DNA of 64,000 nt from Clostridium ljungdahlii (GCF_001636845.1 NZ_LITT01000002.1:62001-126000); one strand, 5' to 3'; shown: positions 17,043 to 25,822, counted from the first letter of the stretch. Notes: a model not told the origin generated them from the sequence alone. Program-made: numbers and translations.

Positions 17043-17474
17043 ATGTTTGAATGGAAAGATGAATATGCTTGTGGAATTAAGAGAATAGATGATGAGCATC
17101 AAAAGTTATTTGAAATAGGACAGTCTATATATGAGTTAGCTGTTAATGAAAATCACGTTGACTATTTTGGTGATATTTTGAATTTAATTGATGATCTAAA
17201 AGAGTATACTGTTTATCACTTTGAGGATGAAGAAAAGATTATGCAAATGTATGACTATCCAGGTTATTTGGAACAAAAACGAGTGCATGATAAGTTTATA
17301 GAAAAAATAGAGAGCTTGGATTTAGATGAAATAGATGAAGATACACAAAAATCAATTTTGGATATTTTGGATTTTGTGTACAATTGGATATCAAGTCATA
17401 TATTAGGCATGGATCTGAAGATAAAAGATTATTTTGATGAGCTAAAATTGAATAGACTGAAAAATAGGAAATAA
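17043..17474 (+). CDS. Bacteriohemerythrin
   Basis: A 143-residue hemerythrin starting MFEWKDEYACGIKRIDDEHQ. All expected diiron ligands are present: His19, His59 and Glu63 (HFEDEE), His82 (VHDKF), His119 and Asp124 (SHILGMD). Such proteins bind O2 (or NO) reversibly and serve as carriers or sensors in anaerobes and microaerophiles. AAAGGAAG precedes the ATG. The MutS-like gene follows after 36 bases and may be cotranscribed. Confidence 0.92.
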   Translation: MFEWKDEYACGIKRIDDEHQKLFEIGQSIYELAVNENHVDYFGDILNLIDDLKEYTVYHFEDEEKIMQMYDYPGYLEQKRVHDKFIEKIESLDLDEIDEDTQKSILDILDFVYNWISSHILGMDLKIKDYFDELKLNRLKNRK

Positions 17475-17510
17475 AAACATAGATGTAGTGAGAAAAGAGG
17501 AGAAATATAC

Positions 17511-19331
17511 TTGAAGGAAATTGAAAAAATCTACTGCAGAAGAAAAAAACATTACGACCATCTTGTGAAAAGGCAAAGTTTTACTGCAGTACGTATGAGT
17601 AGGTTACGTTTTTTAATATTTTTGCTAGGAATAATCTTTATAGTAGGTCTTTATATTAAAAACTATCACTATATGAGTTTAAGTATTTTCCTGGTTTCAG
17701 CTATATTGTTTGTACTTACTGTAAGAATCCATGAAAAGTTAAAACAAAATACAGATTTTACAAAAAAACTAGTAAAAATAAATTGTAATTCGCTAAAAAG
17801 AATAGTTGGTGATTGGAAAGAATTTAACGAAAAAGGAGAAAATTTTAAGGATGTAGAGCATAATTATTCCTGGGATCTTGATATATTTGGTGAAAACTCA
17901 TTATTTCAATGTATTAATTGCTGTAATACTTATCTTGGAAAGGAAAACTTAAAAAATGTGCTGTCATCACCTTTAGGAGATTCTAAAGATATAGAAAAAA
18001 GACAAAGTGCAGTTTTGGAATTGTCTCGCAAATTAAAGTGGAGACAGCATCTAGAAGCACAGAGTTCCTCCATAGAAGATGATGTAGAGAGTGTTTCAAA
18101 GCTTAAAGGAATAGTTTCAATTAAGCATTCAACGTACAGAAATAAATACATTATAGTTGTATTTAAAATAATTCCTATTGTAACTATAATGCTTTTGTTT
18201 ATGAGTTTTGTATTTCACTTTTTTAATAATTCTATAGGGTATGCAGCACTTGTAGTTCAAATAATTTTACTTTTACCAGGGGCTAAAAACAGATTTAGTA
18301 CTTTAAACACGGTTTTCAATTTAAAAAGTAATATAAGATCTTATGAAAAAACTATATCCTTAATATGCAAAGAAGAATTTCAGTGTGATTACTTAAATGA
18401 CTTAAAAAGTATGCTATTTAAAAAACAAAATGGAAAATTAAAAAATGCAGCAGAAGAAATATATAAGCTAAAAAAGATATCAGAGAGCATATCTCAGCGC
18501 CAGAACATTGCATATATAGTACTTAATATATTTTTCCTTTGGGATTATCAATGTATGTTTGCCTTTGAAAAGTGGAGGGAACAAAATGGCAGTGAGCTTT
18601 ATGGCTGGATTGAAACTGTTGGAAAATTTGAAATGTTGAGTAGTCTTGCAGTTATAGCATTCGACCATTCAAGTTGGACAATGCCTGAAATTTTGGATAA
18701 ATCCTTAGTTTTAAAAGCAGATTCCATGGCACATCCTCTTTTAGGTGATAAGGCGGTTTGTAATAATCTGAATTTGGACAAAAATTCCAAAGTAGCACTT
18801 ATTACAGGATCAAATATGTCGGGGAAAAGTACTTTTTTAAGAACAGCAGGTATAAATTTAGTACTCGCTTATTCGGGGGCACCGGTTCGTGCAAAATCAT
18901 TTTGTTGTTCTATAATGAGTATTTACACCTGTATGCGAATAAGTGACAATTTAGAAAAAAATATATCTTCTTTTTATGGAGAAATTTTGAGAATAAAATC
19001 TATTGTAGAAGCTGCTAATAGAGGAGAAAATATTTTTTTCTTATTAGATGAAATATTTAAAGGTACTAATTCTATAGATAGGCACACTGGAGCCAAGATA
19101 CTTATAAATGAATTGATGGATTCTAATACCTGTGGTATGGTATCAACTCATGATTTGGAATTATGTGATATAGAGAGTGAAAGCAATGAAAGAGTAAAAA
19201 ATTACCATTTCAGAGAATATTATAAAGATAATAAAATACAGTTTGATTATAAATTACATAGAGGTGCATCGAAAACAAGAAATGCTCTGTATCTTATGAA
19301 AATGGCAGGAATTAATGTACCGTATAATTAA
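17511..19331 (+). CDS. MutS family ATPase with membrane segments
   Basis: A 606-residue protein with two hydrophobic N-terminal segments (about residues 34-50 and 53-72), a second pair near 215-260, a helical clamp-like middle and a C-terminal MutS ATPase domain. The ATPase has Walker A ITGSNMSGKSTFLRT, Walker B FFLLDEIFKGTNSIDR and the switch VSTHDLEL. It lacks the mismatch-recognition domain of classical MutS, and a membrane-linked MutS homologue is unlikely to act in ordinary mismatch repair. The TTG start has AAGAGGAG 8 bases upstream. Function is unknown; nucleic-acid handling at the membrane is a guess. Confidence 0.85.
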   Translation: MKEIEKIYCRRKKHYDHLVKRQSFTAVRMSRLRFLIFLLGIIFIVGLYIKNYHYMSLSIFLVSAILFVLTVRIHEKLKQNTDFTKKLVKINCNSLKRIVGDWKEFNEKGENFKDVEHNYSWDLDIFGENSLFQCINCCNTYLGKENLKNVLSSPLGDSKDIEKRQSAVLELSRKLKWRQHLEAQSSSIEDDVESVSKLKGIVSIKHSTYRNKYIIVVFKIIPIVTIMLLFMSFVFHFFNNSIGYAALVVQIILLLPGAKNRFSTLNTVFNLKSNIRSYEKTISLICKEEFQCDYLNDLKSMLFKKQNGKLKNAAEEIYKLKKISESISQRQNIAYIVLNIFFLWDYQCMFAFEKWREQNGSELYGWIETVGKFEMLSSLAVIAFDHSSWTMPEILDKSLVLKADSMAHPLLGDKAVCNNLNLDKNSKVALITGSNMSGKSTFLRTAGINLVLAYSGAPVRAKSFCCSIMSIYTCMRISDNLEKNISSFYGEILRIKSIVEAANRGENIFFLLDEIFKGTNSIDRHTGAKILINELMDSNTCGMVSTHDLELCDIESESNERVKNYHFREYYKDNKIQFDYKLHRGASKTRNALYLMKMAGINVPYN

Positions 19332-19395
19332 TTTGATATATTTTTTGCATATTCAATAATATTTTTACAAAATATACTTTAGAGTGCAAAATCTA

Positions 19396-19426
19396 TTGAC
19401 TAACTTAAAATTTTAGTTCATAATAT
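19396..19426 (+). promoter_or_regulatory. Probable promoter for the lysine riboswitch transcript
   Basis: TTGACT at 19396-19401 and CATAAT at 19419-19424 with 17 bases between, ending about 15 bases before the riboswitch aptamer. Confidence 0.6.
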
Positions 19427-19436
19427 ATTAATATAA

Positions 19437-19640
19437 GTGAATAACTGAGGTAGAGGTGCAGAATTTAAGAGTAGAGTTGAGGAGTTAAGCACTGTGATAC
19501 AACTTGAAAGGAAATTTTGCCGAAGTTATTTAGCAGATGCTTTAATGTTAAGTAATTGGGTTTACATAAAATATATGTAAAACTGTCACAAGGTTAATTT
19601 GTGGAGAGCTATCATTCGTTATAGGATTAATATGTCTTTA
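19437..19640 (+). promoter_or_regulatory. Lysine riboswitch (L box)
   Basis: The conserved L-box elements occur in order: GAGGTAGAGGTGCA, AGAGTA and GAGG, GAAAGGAAATTTTGCCGAAG, AACTGTCACA and GTGGAGAGCTATC. This is the standard lysine aptamer, and the next gene is an amino-acid permease. Lysine binding would favour the downstream terminator and shut off lysine uptake. Confidence 0.93.
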
Positions 19641-19641
19641 T

Positions 19642-19673
19642 ATAACCTTGAGTGTACTCTCAAGGTTATTTTT
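19642..19673 (+). terminator. Riboswitch-controlled terminator
   Basis: ATAACCTTGAG pairs with CTCAAGGTTAT and is followed by TTTTA. It is the expression platform of the lysine riboswitch. A second hairpin, CTTATCGG with CCGATAAG (19706-19727), lies directly before the GGGGGG ribosome site. Confidence 0.88.
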
Positions 19674-19742
19674 ATGATCACCTTATGTCCGTCTTAGTTA
19701 TATCACTTATCGGAGATTAAAAACCGATAAGGGGGGAAAAAA

Positions 19743-21206
19743 ATGCAAAGTGTTGCAGAACAAAAACAAGAGGGGACCTATGAACTTAAAAGAGGTCTTA
19801 AAGCCAGGCATTTAAATATGATTGCTTTGGGCGGAGCTATAGGAACAGGGTTATTTTTAGCTCTAGGAGCTACGATTAAACAGGCGGGTCCTGGAGGCGC
19901 ACTTGTGGCTTATGGCTGTATAGGAGTTATGGTTTATTTTTTAATGACAAGTTTAGGAGAAATGGCAACGTACATGCCTGATTCAGGTTCCTTTAGTACA
20001 TATGCCACTAAGTTTGTAGATCCGGCACTGGGGTTTGCACTTGGATGGAACTATTGGTACAATTGGGCTATAACTGTTGCAACAGAAATGGTAGCAGGGG
20101 CCTTGATAATGAAATTTTGGTTTCCGAGTGTACCATCTATTATATGGAGCGTATGTTTTTTAGTACTTATAGTTGGACTTAATTTATTGTCTGCAAAAGC
20201 CTACGGAGAATCAGAATTTTGGTTTGCAGGTATTAAGGTTTTTACAGTTATCGTATTTTTAATTGTAGGTGTGGCAACTATTTGTGGAATATTTAATGGA
20301 AAACCTGTAGGATTTAAAAACTTTACAGTAGGAGATGCACCTTTTGTAGGTGGTTTTAAATCTATATTTTTAGTTTTCTTAATTGCAGGATTTTCTTTTC
20401 AAGGTACAGAGCTTATAGGTATAGCAGCAGGAGAAAGTGAAAATCCAGAAAAAACTATACCAAAGGCAATTAATGCTGTATTTTGGAGAATAATATTATT
20501 TTATATAGGTACAATATTTGTAGTAGGAGCTCTTATACCTTATATGAATGCAGGAGTTGATACAAGTCCTTTTACTCTGGTATTTCAAAAGGCAGGTATA
20601 GCAGGAGCAGCTTCTCTTATGAATGCGGTTGTTTTAACCTCAGTTCTATCTGCAGGGAATTCTGGAATGTATGCTTCAACAAGAATGTTATATTCTATGG
20701 CTAAAGCAAAAGATGCACCAGCATGTTTTGCAAAAGTTAATTCAAGGGGAGTACCAGTAAATTCACTTATACTTACTACTATAGTGGCATCTGCTTGTTT
20801 TTTAACTGGCTTTTATGCAGAAACTACAGTGTATGTATGGCTGGTAGCAGCTTCAGGACTAGCAGGATTTGTAGCCTGGGTTGGAATAGCACTTTGCCAT
20901 TACCGCTTTAGAAAGGCTTATGTTTTTCAAAAACGTGATTTTAGTAAATTAAAATATAAAGCTAAATTATTTCCACTGGGCCCGATTATAGCACTTGTAC
21001 TTTGCATTGTGGTTATCTTGGGTCAAGGTATTACTTATTTTGGAGAAGCTAAAATAGATTGGGGTGGAGTTATTTCTTCATATATAGGACTGCCTTTATT
21101 CTTAGGACTGTGGGTATGGTATAAAAAAAGGTACAGTACAAAAGTTATTAAATTAGAGGATGTAGATTTTAATAGTATTGAAAAAGAAGTAGAAAATATG
21201 AAGTAA
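19743..21206 (+). CDS. lysP: Lysine-specific amino-acid permease (APC family)
   Basis: A 487-residue protein with about 12 membrane segments. It opens with LKRGLKARHLNMIALGGAIGTGLFLALG, the APC-family signature, and contains SFQGTELIGIAAGESENPEKTIPKA. It is a cytoplasmic-membrane proton symporter of amino acids. The close match to LysP-type permeases and the lysine riboswitch in its leader make lysine the most likely substrate. AAGGGGGG precedes the ATG at 19743. It is monocistronic with a terminator after it. Confidence 0.88.
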   Translation: MQSVAEQKQEGTYELKRGLKARHLNMIALGGAIGTGLFLALGATIKQAGPGGALVAYGCIGVMVYFLMTSLGEMATYMPDSGSFSTYATKFVDPALGFALGWNYWYNWAITVATEMVAGALIMKFWFPSVPSIIWSVCFLVLIVGLNLLSAKAYGESEFWFAGIKVFTVIVFLIVGVATICGIFNGKPVGFKNFTVGDAPFVGGFKSIFLVFLIAGFSFQGTELIGIAAGESENPEKTIPKAINAVFWRIILFYIGTIFVVGALIPYMNAGVDTSPFTLVFQKAGIAGAASLMNAVVLTSVLSAGNSGMYASTRMLYSMAKAKDAPACFAKVNSRGVPVNSLILTTIVASACFLTGFYAETTVYVWLVAASGLAGFVAWVGIALCHYRFRKAYVFQKRDFSKLKYKAKLFPLGPIIALVLCIVVILGQGITYFGEAKIDWGGVISSYIGLPLFLGLWVWYKKRYSTKVIKLEDVDFNSIEKEVENMK

Positions 21207-21215
21207 TATTTTGAC

Positions 21216-21255
21216 AAAAAGTTTCTAGGAAGTTTACCTTTCTGGAAACTTTTTT
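21216..21255 (+). terminator. Intrinsic terminator after lysP
   Basis: AAGTTTCTAG pairs with CTGGAAACTT and is followed by a T run. Confidence 0.75.
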
Positions 21256-21259
21256 ATAT

Positions 21260-21491
21260 TTTATCCGATGACTATCTGATCTAATACTCCCACGCACATG
21301 GCGAAGGTGACTATCACCAAATCAAAGATTTGGGATATTTGCTTTCTCCAAGTGTACGTTACTAGCAGCTATGTCCCTGGATAACGATTTTTCCTAAAGG
21401 ATAACGCCTTCTAAGTGCTGAAGCACTTAGAAGGTTGTTAATAGGCATCAGGTGGAGTCAAAACTCCATCTGATGCCGAGAACTCTGTTTA
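21260..21491 (-). repeat. Structured repeat copy 4 (type B)
   Basis: Read on the minus strand it starts TAAACAGAGTTCTCGGCATC. It then has a hairpin around GGAGTTTTGACTCC, a hairpin of CTTCTAAGTGC with GCACTTAGAAG, GTTATCC boxes, the CCAAATC/GATTTGG unit and the right end GATAGTCATCGGATAAA. It follows the lysP terminator. The remaining gap to 21741 is AT-rich, with no other feature seen. Confidence 0.85.
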
Positions 21492-21741
21492 TATTAGTGT
21501 ATTTTTATGCAAAAGTTGAGGAAAATAATAAAGATGATATCTTTAATATACAAATTTGATGAGTTTATCTTATTATATATATTTTTTATAAATTAGACTA
21601 TTATGGATAATTTATGGTAGAATTAGAAGAGCAATGATGAAAAAATCATGTTCTTGTCTAGTATGGTATTTCTAAATTAAAATTAGATCTGCTAAAATAT
21701 TTAGTTAAGCTTAAAGCTTTATTAATAAGGGGGGTAATAGT

Positions 21742-22686
21742 ATTTATAAAAAGGTATTTACAAATGTTATCCTTATATTGTTTACTGTATTACTTTTAAA
21801 AGTTATGGCTGTAACTTTTTATTACAATACTAATTCTCTTTCTCTTAAATATTCGTATAATATAAAAATTAATAAATTAAGTAATATAAATTATAAAAGA
21901 AAGAACAAGACACCAAAAAAAGTTAATAATACTGTAATGCCAAGTGAACCTATAGTAATAGCTCATCGTGGAGCAAATAAATTTGCTCCTGAAAATTCCA
22001 TTCCTGCTATTGATACTGCAGGTAAAATGGGATATTGGGGAGTAGAATTAGATGTATGTTCTTCCTCCGATGGTGTTTTATATTTACTCCATGATCCTAC
22101 ACTTAATAGAACAACTAATGGAAGGGGACAAATAACAAAAAAGTCGTCAGACGAAATAGATGAGCTTAAGATTGATAAGGGGGCAAATATAGCTCAATAT
22201 CCTAATTTAAAAGTACCTCGATTTGAGGAAGCATTGACGGAATGTTCTAAATACAATCTTGTACCAATATTTGAAATTAAATTTCTAAGTAAAAGAAATA
22301 GAGATATTAATACATTTTTAGATATTATTCATGAATATGGTTACGAAAAAAAAGTTATTGTTCATTCATTTAATTATCCAGCTTTGGAATATTTAAAAAG
22401 TAGGGATAATGAAATTCGTATAATGCCCATTATAAATCCAAATAGCAGACTCCATGGTTATATGTATGCAAAATCTATAGGGGCTGTAGCTTTAGACTCC
22501 AGATATGATTTCCTTAATAAGAAAATTGTACAATTGGCTCATAAAGATGGATTAAAGGTATTTTGTTGGACAATTGACAGAAGACAAGATTTTAAAAGAG
22601 CTGCTAAAATGGGGGTAGATTATATATATTCTGATACCATTTATCCAAGTAAACAAGAGGTAAAGTTAAGAAAAAATCCTGTATAG
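21742..22686 (+). CDS. Glycerophosphodiester phosphodiesterase, membrane-anchored
   Basis: A GDPD-family enzyme that cleaves glycerophosphodiesters to glycerol-3-phosphate and an alcohol. The catalytic region is IVIAHRGANKFAPENS, then GVELDVCSSSDGVLYLLHDPTLNRTT (shown here in part: ELDV and LLHDPTLNRTT), with the C-terminal VFCWTIDR. The first canonical start (TTG at 21778) has no ribosome site and would cut into a hydrophobic segment. An ATT at 21742 lies 7 bases after AAGGGGGG and adds YKKVFTNVILIL, completing a positively charged N-terminus plus membrane anchor. I therefore choose the rare ATT start (314 residues). The domain would face outside. Confidence 0.8.
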   Translation: MYKKVFTNVILILFTVLLLKVMAVTFYYNTNSLSLKYSYNIKINKLSNINYKRKNKTPKKVNNTVMPSEPIVIAHRGANKFAPENSIPAIDTAGKMGYWGVELDVCSSSDGVLYLLHDPTLNRTTNGRGQITKKSSDEIDELKIDKGANIAQYPNLKVPRFEEALTECSKYNLVPIFEIKFLSKRNRDINTFLDIIHEYGYEKKVIVHSFNYPALEYLKSRDNEIRIMPIINPNSRLHGYMYAKSIGAVALDSRYDFLNKKIVQLAHKDGLKVFCWTIDRRQDFKRAAKMGVDYIYSDTIYPSKQEVKLRKNPV

Positions 22687-22847
22687 CTATTAAAGTACAA
22701 TTAAAAATTGAGAATTAAGAATTAATAGTTATGGATGATTTTCTTCCGTTAACACTATAGAAAATCTAAAATATAGTAGTGTTATTGCAGCTTTATTTCA
22801 ATAAGCTTTAAATTTAATATTTTTGAAATTACAATAATCTATCATAG

Positions 22848-22968
22848 TTTTCTAAACGAAAAATAAACTTATGCTCCAAATATTTTTACAAAAACAAGCA
22901 CCGTTAAATATGTTTATTTATTGTAAAGATATCTCTGGGCATAAGTTATTTTTTAGTTAGAAAAAAAA
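22848..22968. repeat. Imperfect palindrome, about 120 bp
   Basis: The left arm (TTTTCTAAACG...AACTTATGC, 22848-22873) is complementary to the right arm (GCATAAGTTATTTTTTAG...AAAA, 22939-22966), with an inner TTTTTACAA/TTGTAAAGA pair. It has no coding potential. The upstream part of this 557-bp gap (22687-22847) also holds AACACTATA/TATAGTAGTGTT (about 22750-22783) and otherwise nothing recognised. Confidence 0.6.
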
Positions 22969-22980
22969 TATATATATGGT

Positions 22981-23225
22981 TTTCAATTTAAAAGTTACTT
23001 ATACATAAAATATACTAACAAAATTGAAATCAAACTTAAAAACTTTTTTTATAAGTCTTAGTGAGGTATTTTAGAAAATCTTAGAAGCTTATATATGTCT
23101 GAGGTACGAGTTTATATAGGCTTCTTTAGATTTTCAAAATACCGAGCTTTAGACTTATAAAAAGTTTTTAGTGTGATGAAATTTGTTAGTATATGGCTGG
23201 TATAAGTTAACTTTCTACTTTGAAA
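22981..23225. repeat. Large imperfect palindrome, about 245 bp
   Basis: The two arms of roughly 115 bp match along nearly their whole length: TTTCAA at 22981 with TTTGAAA at 23219, ACTTATAC with GTATAAGT, TATACTAACAAA (23011) with TTTGTTAGTATA (23182), ACTTTTTTATAAGTC with GACTTATAAAAAGT, and GGTATTTT with AAAATACC. The centre is near 23103. It could be a MITE-like element or a long structured transcript. I found no clear target-site duplication. Confidence 0.75.
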
Positions 23226-23243
23226 CTCTATAGATCATTGAGA

Positions 23244-23522
23244 TTACTTAAACAAGACATGAATCAGATCAATAGCTGTTTTATTACAAACACTGTAATT
23301 AACTTCAAGTCCGTTTCTAGTTCCTTCTATAATTCCTGCTGTCCTTAATTTTTGTAAGTGCTGCGATAAAGTTGACTGAGGAATTTCAAGGCAATTTTGC
23401 ATGTGGGTAACATTACAACAACCTTTATCTAATAATCCTCTGACTATACATAGTCTAATAGGATGTGCCAGTACCTTAAGAAGTTCAGCAGTATCGGCAT
23501 ACTCTTTATAATTATTGTCCAT
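23244..23522 (-). CDS. ArsR/SmtB family repressor
   Basis: A 92-residue winged-helix protein of the ArsR family: LLKVLAHPIRLCIVRGLL, then the recognition helix region IPQSTLSQHLQKLRTAGII and the wing GTRNGLEVNYSV. It has five cysteines (25, 35, 36, 44, 79), including the pair Cys35-Cys36 just before the helix-turn-helix, so metal, arsenite or thiol/persulfide sensing is possible. Which cannot be told. GAGGTAG precedes the ATG. A perfect 13-bp inverted repeat in its leader suggests autorepression. No metal or sulfur gene is adjacent. Confidence 0.87.
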   Translation of the reverse strand: MDNNYKEYADTAELLKVLAHPIRLCIVRGLLDKGCCNVTHMQNCLEIPQSTLSQHLQKLRTAGIIEGTRNGLEVNYSVCNKTAIDLIHVLFK

Positions 23523-23535
23523 AGTTCTACCTCGC

Positions 23536-23587
23536 TATATTTCTATATTTGAATCTTTACATTTACATATTATGATATAGAAATATA
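23536..23587. promoter_or_regulatory. Candidate ArsR operator
   Basis: TATATTTCTATAT (23536-23548) and its exact complement ATATAGAAATATA (23575-23587) form a 13-bp inverted repeat 26 bases apart, directly upstream of the arsR-type gene. Confidence 0.55.
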
Positions 23588-23718
23588 AACGTCAATATAT
23601 AATAATTATAAAAGATTTATTAAATTTTAAAATATTAAATATAATTATGTAATATATAATATAGGCAAAACTAATTAGTGTACAAGCAAGTACACTAGAT
23701 ATGTAAAGGAGATTAACT

Positions 23719-24204
23719 ATGAATTATGATAAAATCCATAAAAGCGCTATAAAATCATGGATTATTGGAAGGACAGTAACTAGTGTTATATTTATAGCTT
23801 TATATGTGGTATGTGTAAATTTGTTCTTAATGCCAAGAATTGAAGATATGAAAGTACTAAAATGTATTTTAAATCTTTTAACTGGAATAATAATATTTGT
23901 TTCAATTTTGGATAGTTTTATATGGCCTTTTTTAGAGTATAAACAGTGGAAATATGGTATATTTGAAGATAAAATTGAACTTATAGAAGGCATAATCATA
24001 AGAAAAAGAACAATAATTCCAATTTCTAGAATTCAAAATTTAAAAATAGAACAGGGACCAATTGAAAGAATGTGCAAAATAGCTTCTATAAATATAATAA
24101 CGGCAGGAGGTACACATAAAATTCCTGCTGTAGCTGTGGAAGATGCTGAAAAAGTCGCAAATAATCTTAAAGATGTTATAGAATTGGGTGATAAAATTGG
24201 ATAG
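23719..24204 (+). CDS. PH-domain (bPH2) membrane protein, YdbS-like
   Basis: A 161-residue protein with two N-terminal membrane segments (about residues 17-35 and 48-70) followed by a bacterial PH2 domain (DKIELIEGIIIRKRTIIPISRIQNLKIEQGP, quoted here only as the IIPISRIQNL core). It matches the small partner of YdbS/YdbT pairs. In Bacillus these proteins have been linked to membrane stress and antimicrobial tolerance, but the mechanism is unclear. AAAGGAG precedes the ATG. The larger partner overlaps by 17 bases, so they are cotranslated. Confidence 0.8.
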   Translation: MNYDKIHKSAIKSWIIGRTVTSVIFIALYVVCVNLFLMPRIEDMKVLKCILNLLTGIIIFVSILDSFIWPFLEYKQWKYGIFEDKIELIEGIIIRKRTIIPISRIQNLKIEQGPIERMCKIASINIITAGGTHKIPAVAVEDAEKVANNLKDVIELGDKIG

Positions 24205-25600
24205 GATAGAGAGAAATCATTTCTTCAAATTATTTTATAGTTTAGGCACAATATTAAAAGAAATGATAGGAATTATTTTTGCATCAGGATTCTTAATTAA
24301 GTGGATTGGATTTAGATTAGAAATTTTAATTGCAGTAGTTCTATTAATACTACTTCTAGCATATGAGATTATAGAATGGAGAAAAAACATTTTTATAATA
24401 AGAGAAAAGTCTATTTATCACAAAGAAGGTGTTTTTAGCGTAAAAAAAGTAGAAGTCCCTTTAGAAAAAATCAATACGGTGGACATTTCAACAAATTTCT
24501 TTGAACAAATTTTTAATGTAGCAACTATAAAGATTGATACAGGAGATGCAAAGGATCATGGAAATGAATTGAAATTCACTTTAAATAGAAGAAGGGCTGA
24601 GAAGCTTAGAAATATACTGCTTAAGGAAAATAAGGATGTACTTAAAAATAAATATGAGGGATCTTATAGTTTAGGTTCAAAAGAATTATTTATATATTCT
24701 ATTATTTCTAATTCATTGTTTAAGGGACTAGCTATATTTCTTGCTATACAGCAATTTTTTGAGGAACGTGTTAAAAAATTACTTAAATTTAATATTGATA
24801 CATCTAAATATTTTAGAGGGTTTCATTATGTAACTTTTTATAAAAAAATTTATATAATAGTAATTATAGTTTGTATTATATTATTTGTAAGTTTATGTTT
24901 GTCTATTATATATAATTTTATAAAATATTATAATTTTAGGATGTGGGCTGATAATAATAAAATTTGCATAAATTATGGAGCTTTAAATAAGAAAAATTAT
25001 AGTTTTGATAGAGAAAAGATTAAAGGGATACATCTTAAACAGACCATTTTAATGCAGATTTTTGGCTATTTTACTATAGAAGTAGAGAGTATTGGATATG
25101 GAGATGAAAAAGGAGAAAAAGCTATACTATATCCTATATGTAATAGCCAATTGAAAGATAAAATATTAAAAGATTTACTTAATGAATTTTTGTATGAAGA
25201 TAATTTTAATAAACCTCTTAGTAATGTATATTTTGGTTTTTTTTATAAGAAAATTATTTTTTGGATAATTGTAACTTGGATAATTGCATTTATAAAACCA
25301 AGCTTTATTCTATTTAGCATAGCCATGTTTATAATATTATTTATTATAGGACATATGGAATTTAAAAATACTGCACTGGGAGTAAGTAGAAGTTTAGTTT
25401 GCGTATGTCATAATAGTTTTAATAAAACTCAATCTGTTTTAAAGATGTCGACTATACAATCTGTGACTTTATCATATAATTATTTTCAACACAATAATGG
25501 GGGTTGCAATTACAAATTTATTTTATATAGTTCTAATTATGGAAAAGAGTTAAAGGTCAAAAATTTAAAAGATAATATTATTGAAACTTTTTTTAAATAA
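24188..25600 (+). CDS. PH-domain (bPH2) membrane protein, YdbT-like
   Basis: A protein of about 470 residues with repeated units of paired membrane segments followed by PH2 domains; VPLEKINTVDISTNFFEQ and later RSLVCVCHNSFNKTQSVLKM are domain cores. It is the large partner of the preceding protein and overlaps it by 17 bases. Start is GTG at 24188 or TTG at 24197 (LDRIERN); a GGGTGAT Shine-Dalgarno-like site suits the TTG slightly better. The pair likely forms a membrane complex. No substrate or ligand can be named. Confidence 0.8.
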   Translation: MIKLDRIERNHFFKLFYSLGTILKEMIGIIFASGFLIKWIGFRLEILIAVVLLILLLAYEIIEWRKNIFIIREKSIYHKEGVFSVKKVEVPLEKINTVDISTNFFEQIFNVATIKIDTGDAKDHGNELKFTLNRRRAEKLRNILLKENKDVLKNKYEGSYSLGSKELFIYSIISNSLFKGLAIFLAIQQFFEERVKKLLKFNIDTSKYFRGFHYVTFYKKIYIIVIIVCIILFVSLCLSIIYNFIKYYNFRMWADNNKICINYGALNKKNYSFDREKIKGIHLKQTILMQIFGYFTIEVESIGYGDEKGEKAILYPICNSQLKDKILKDLLNEFLYEDNFNKPLSNVYFGFFYKKIIFWIIVTWIIAFIKPSFILFSIAMFIILFIIGHMEFKNTALGVSRSLVCVCHNSFNKTQSVLKMSTIQSVTLSYNYFQHNNGGCNYKFILYSSNYGKELKVKNLKDNIIETFFK

Positions 25601-25631
25601 CAATAGTTGGCAGTACAATAGTATAAAATAA

Positions 25632-25660
25632 TTGACTAAAATGTTTGAATATGCTATTAT
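25632..25660 (+). promoter_or_regulatory. Promoter of the pot-type operon
   Basis: TTGACT at 25632-25637 and TATTAT at 25655-25660 with an optimal 17-base spacer. The transcript would carry a leader of about 180 bases. Confidence 0.7.
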
Positions 25661-25679
25661 AACCATATAATTAAATGTG

Positions 25680-25822
25680 AGTAAAACAGTAGGAATTGAT
25701 ATTAAAAGCTGTAGTTACAAATTTTTTATTCTCTACAATACAGTATGGTAAAACAGTATGGCAGAGTGAATAAAGATCGCAGAAGTGGGCTTCTGTCTCT
25801 GTAAAGAGTCAGAAGCTTTTTA
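25680..25822 (+). promoter_or_regulatory. Attenuator-like leader ending in a terminator
   Basis: GCTTCTG at 25789-25795 can pair either with CAGAAG just upstream (25780-25785) or with CAGAAGC downstream (25810-25816), the latter followed by TTTTTAA. The two pairings exclude each other, as in terminator/antiterminator switches. Further upstream are a duplicated ACAGTATGG and an outer CTCT/AGAG pairing. It matches no riboswitch class I know. Confidence 0.6.
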
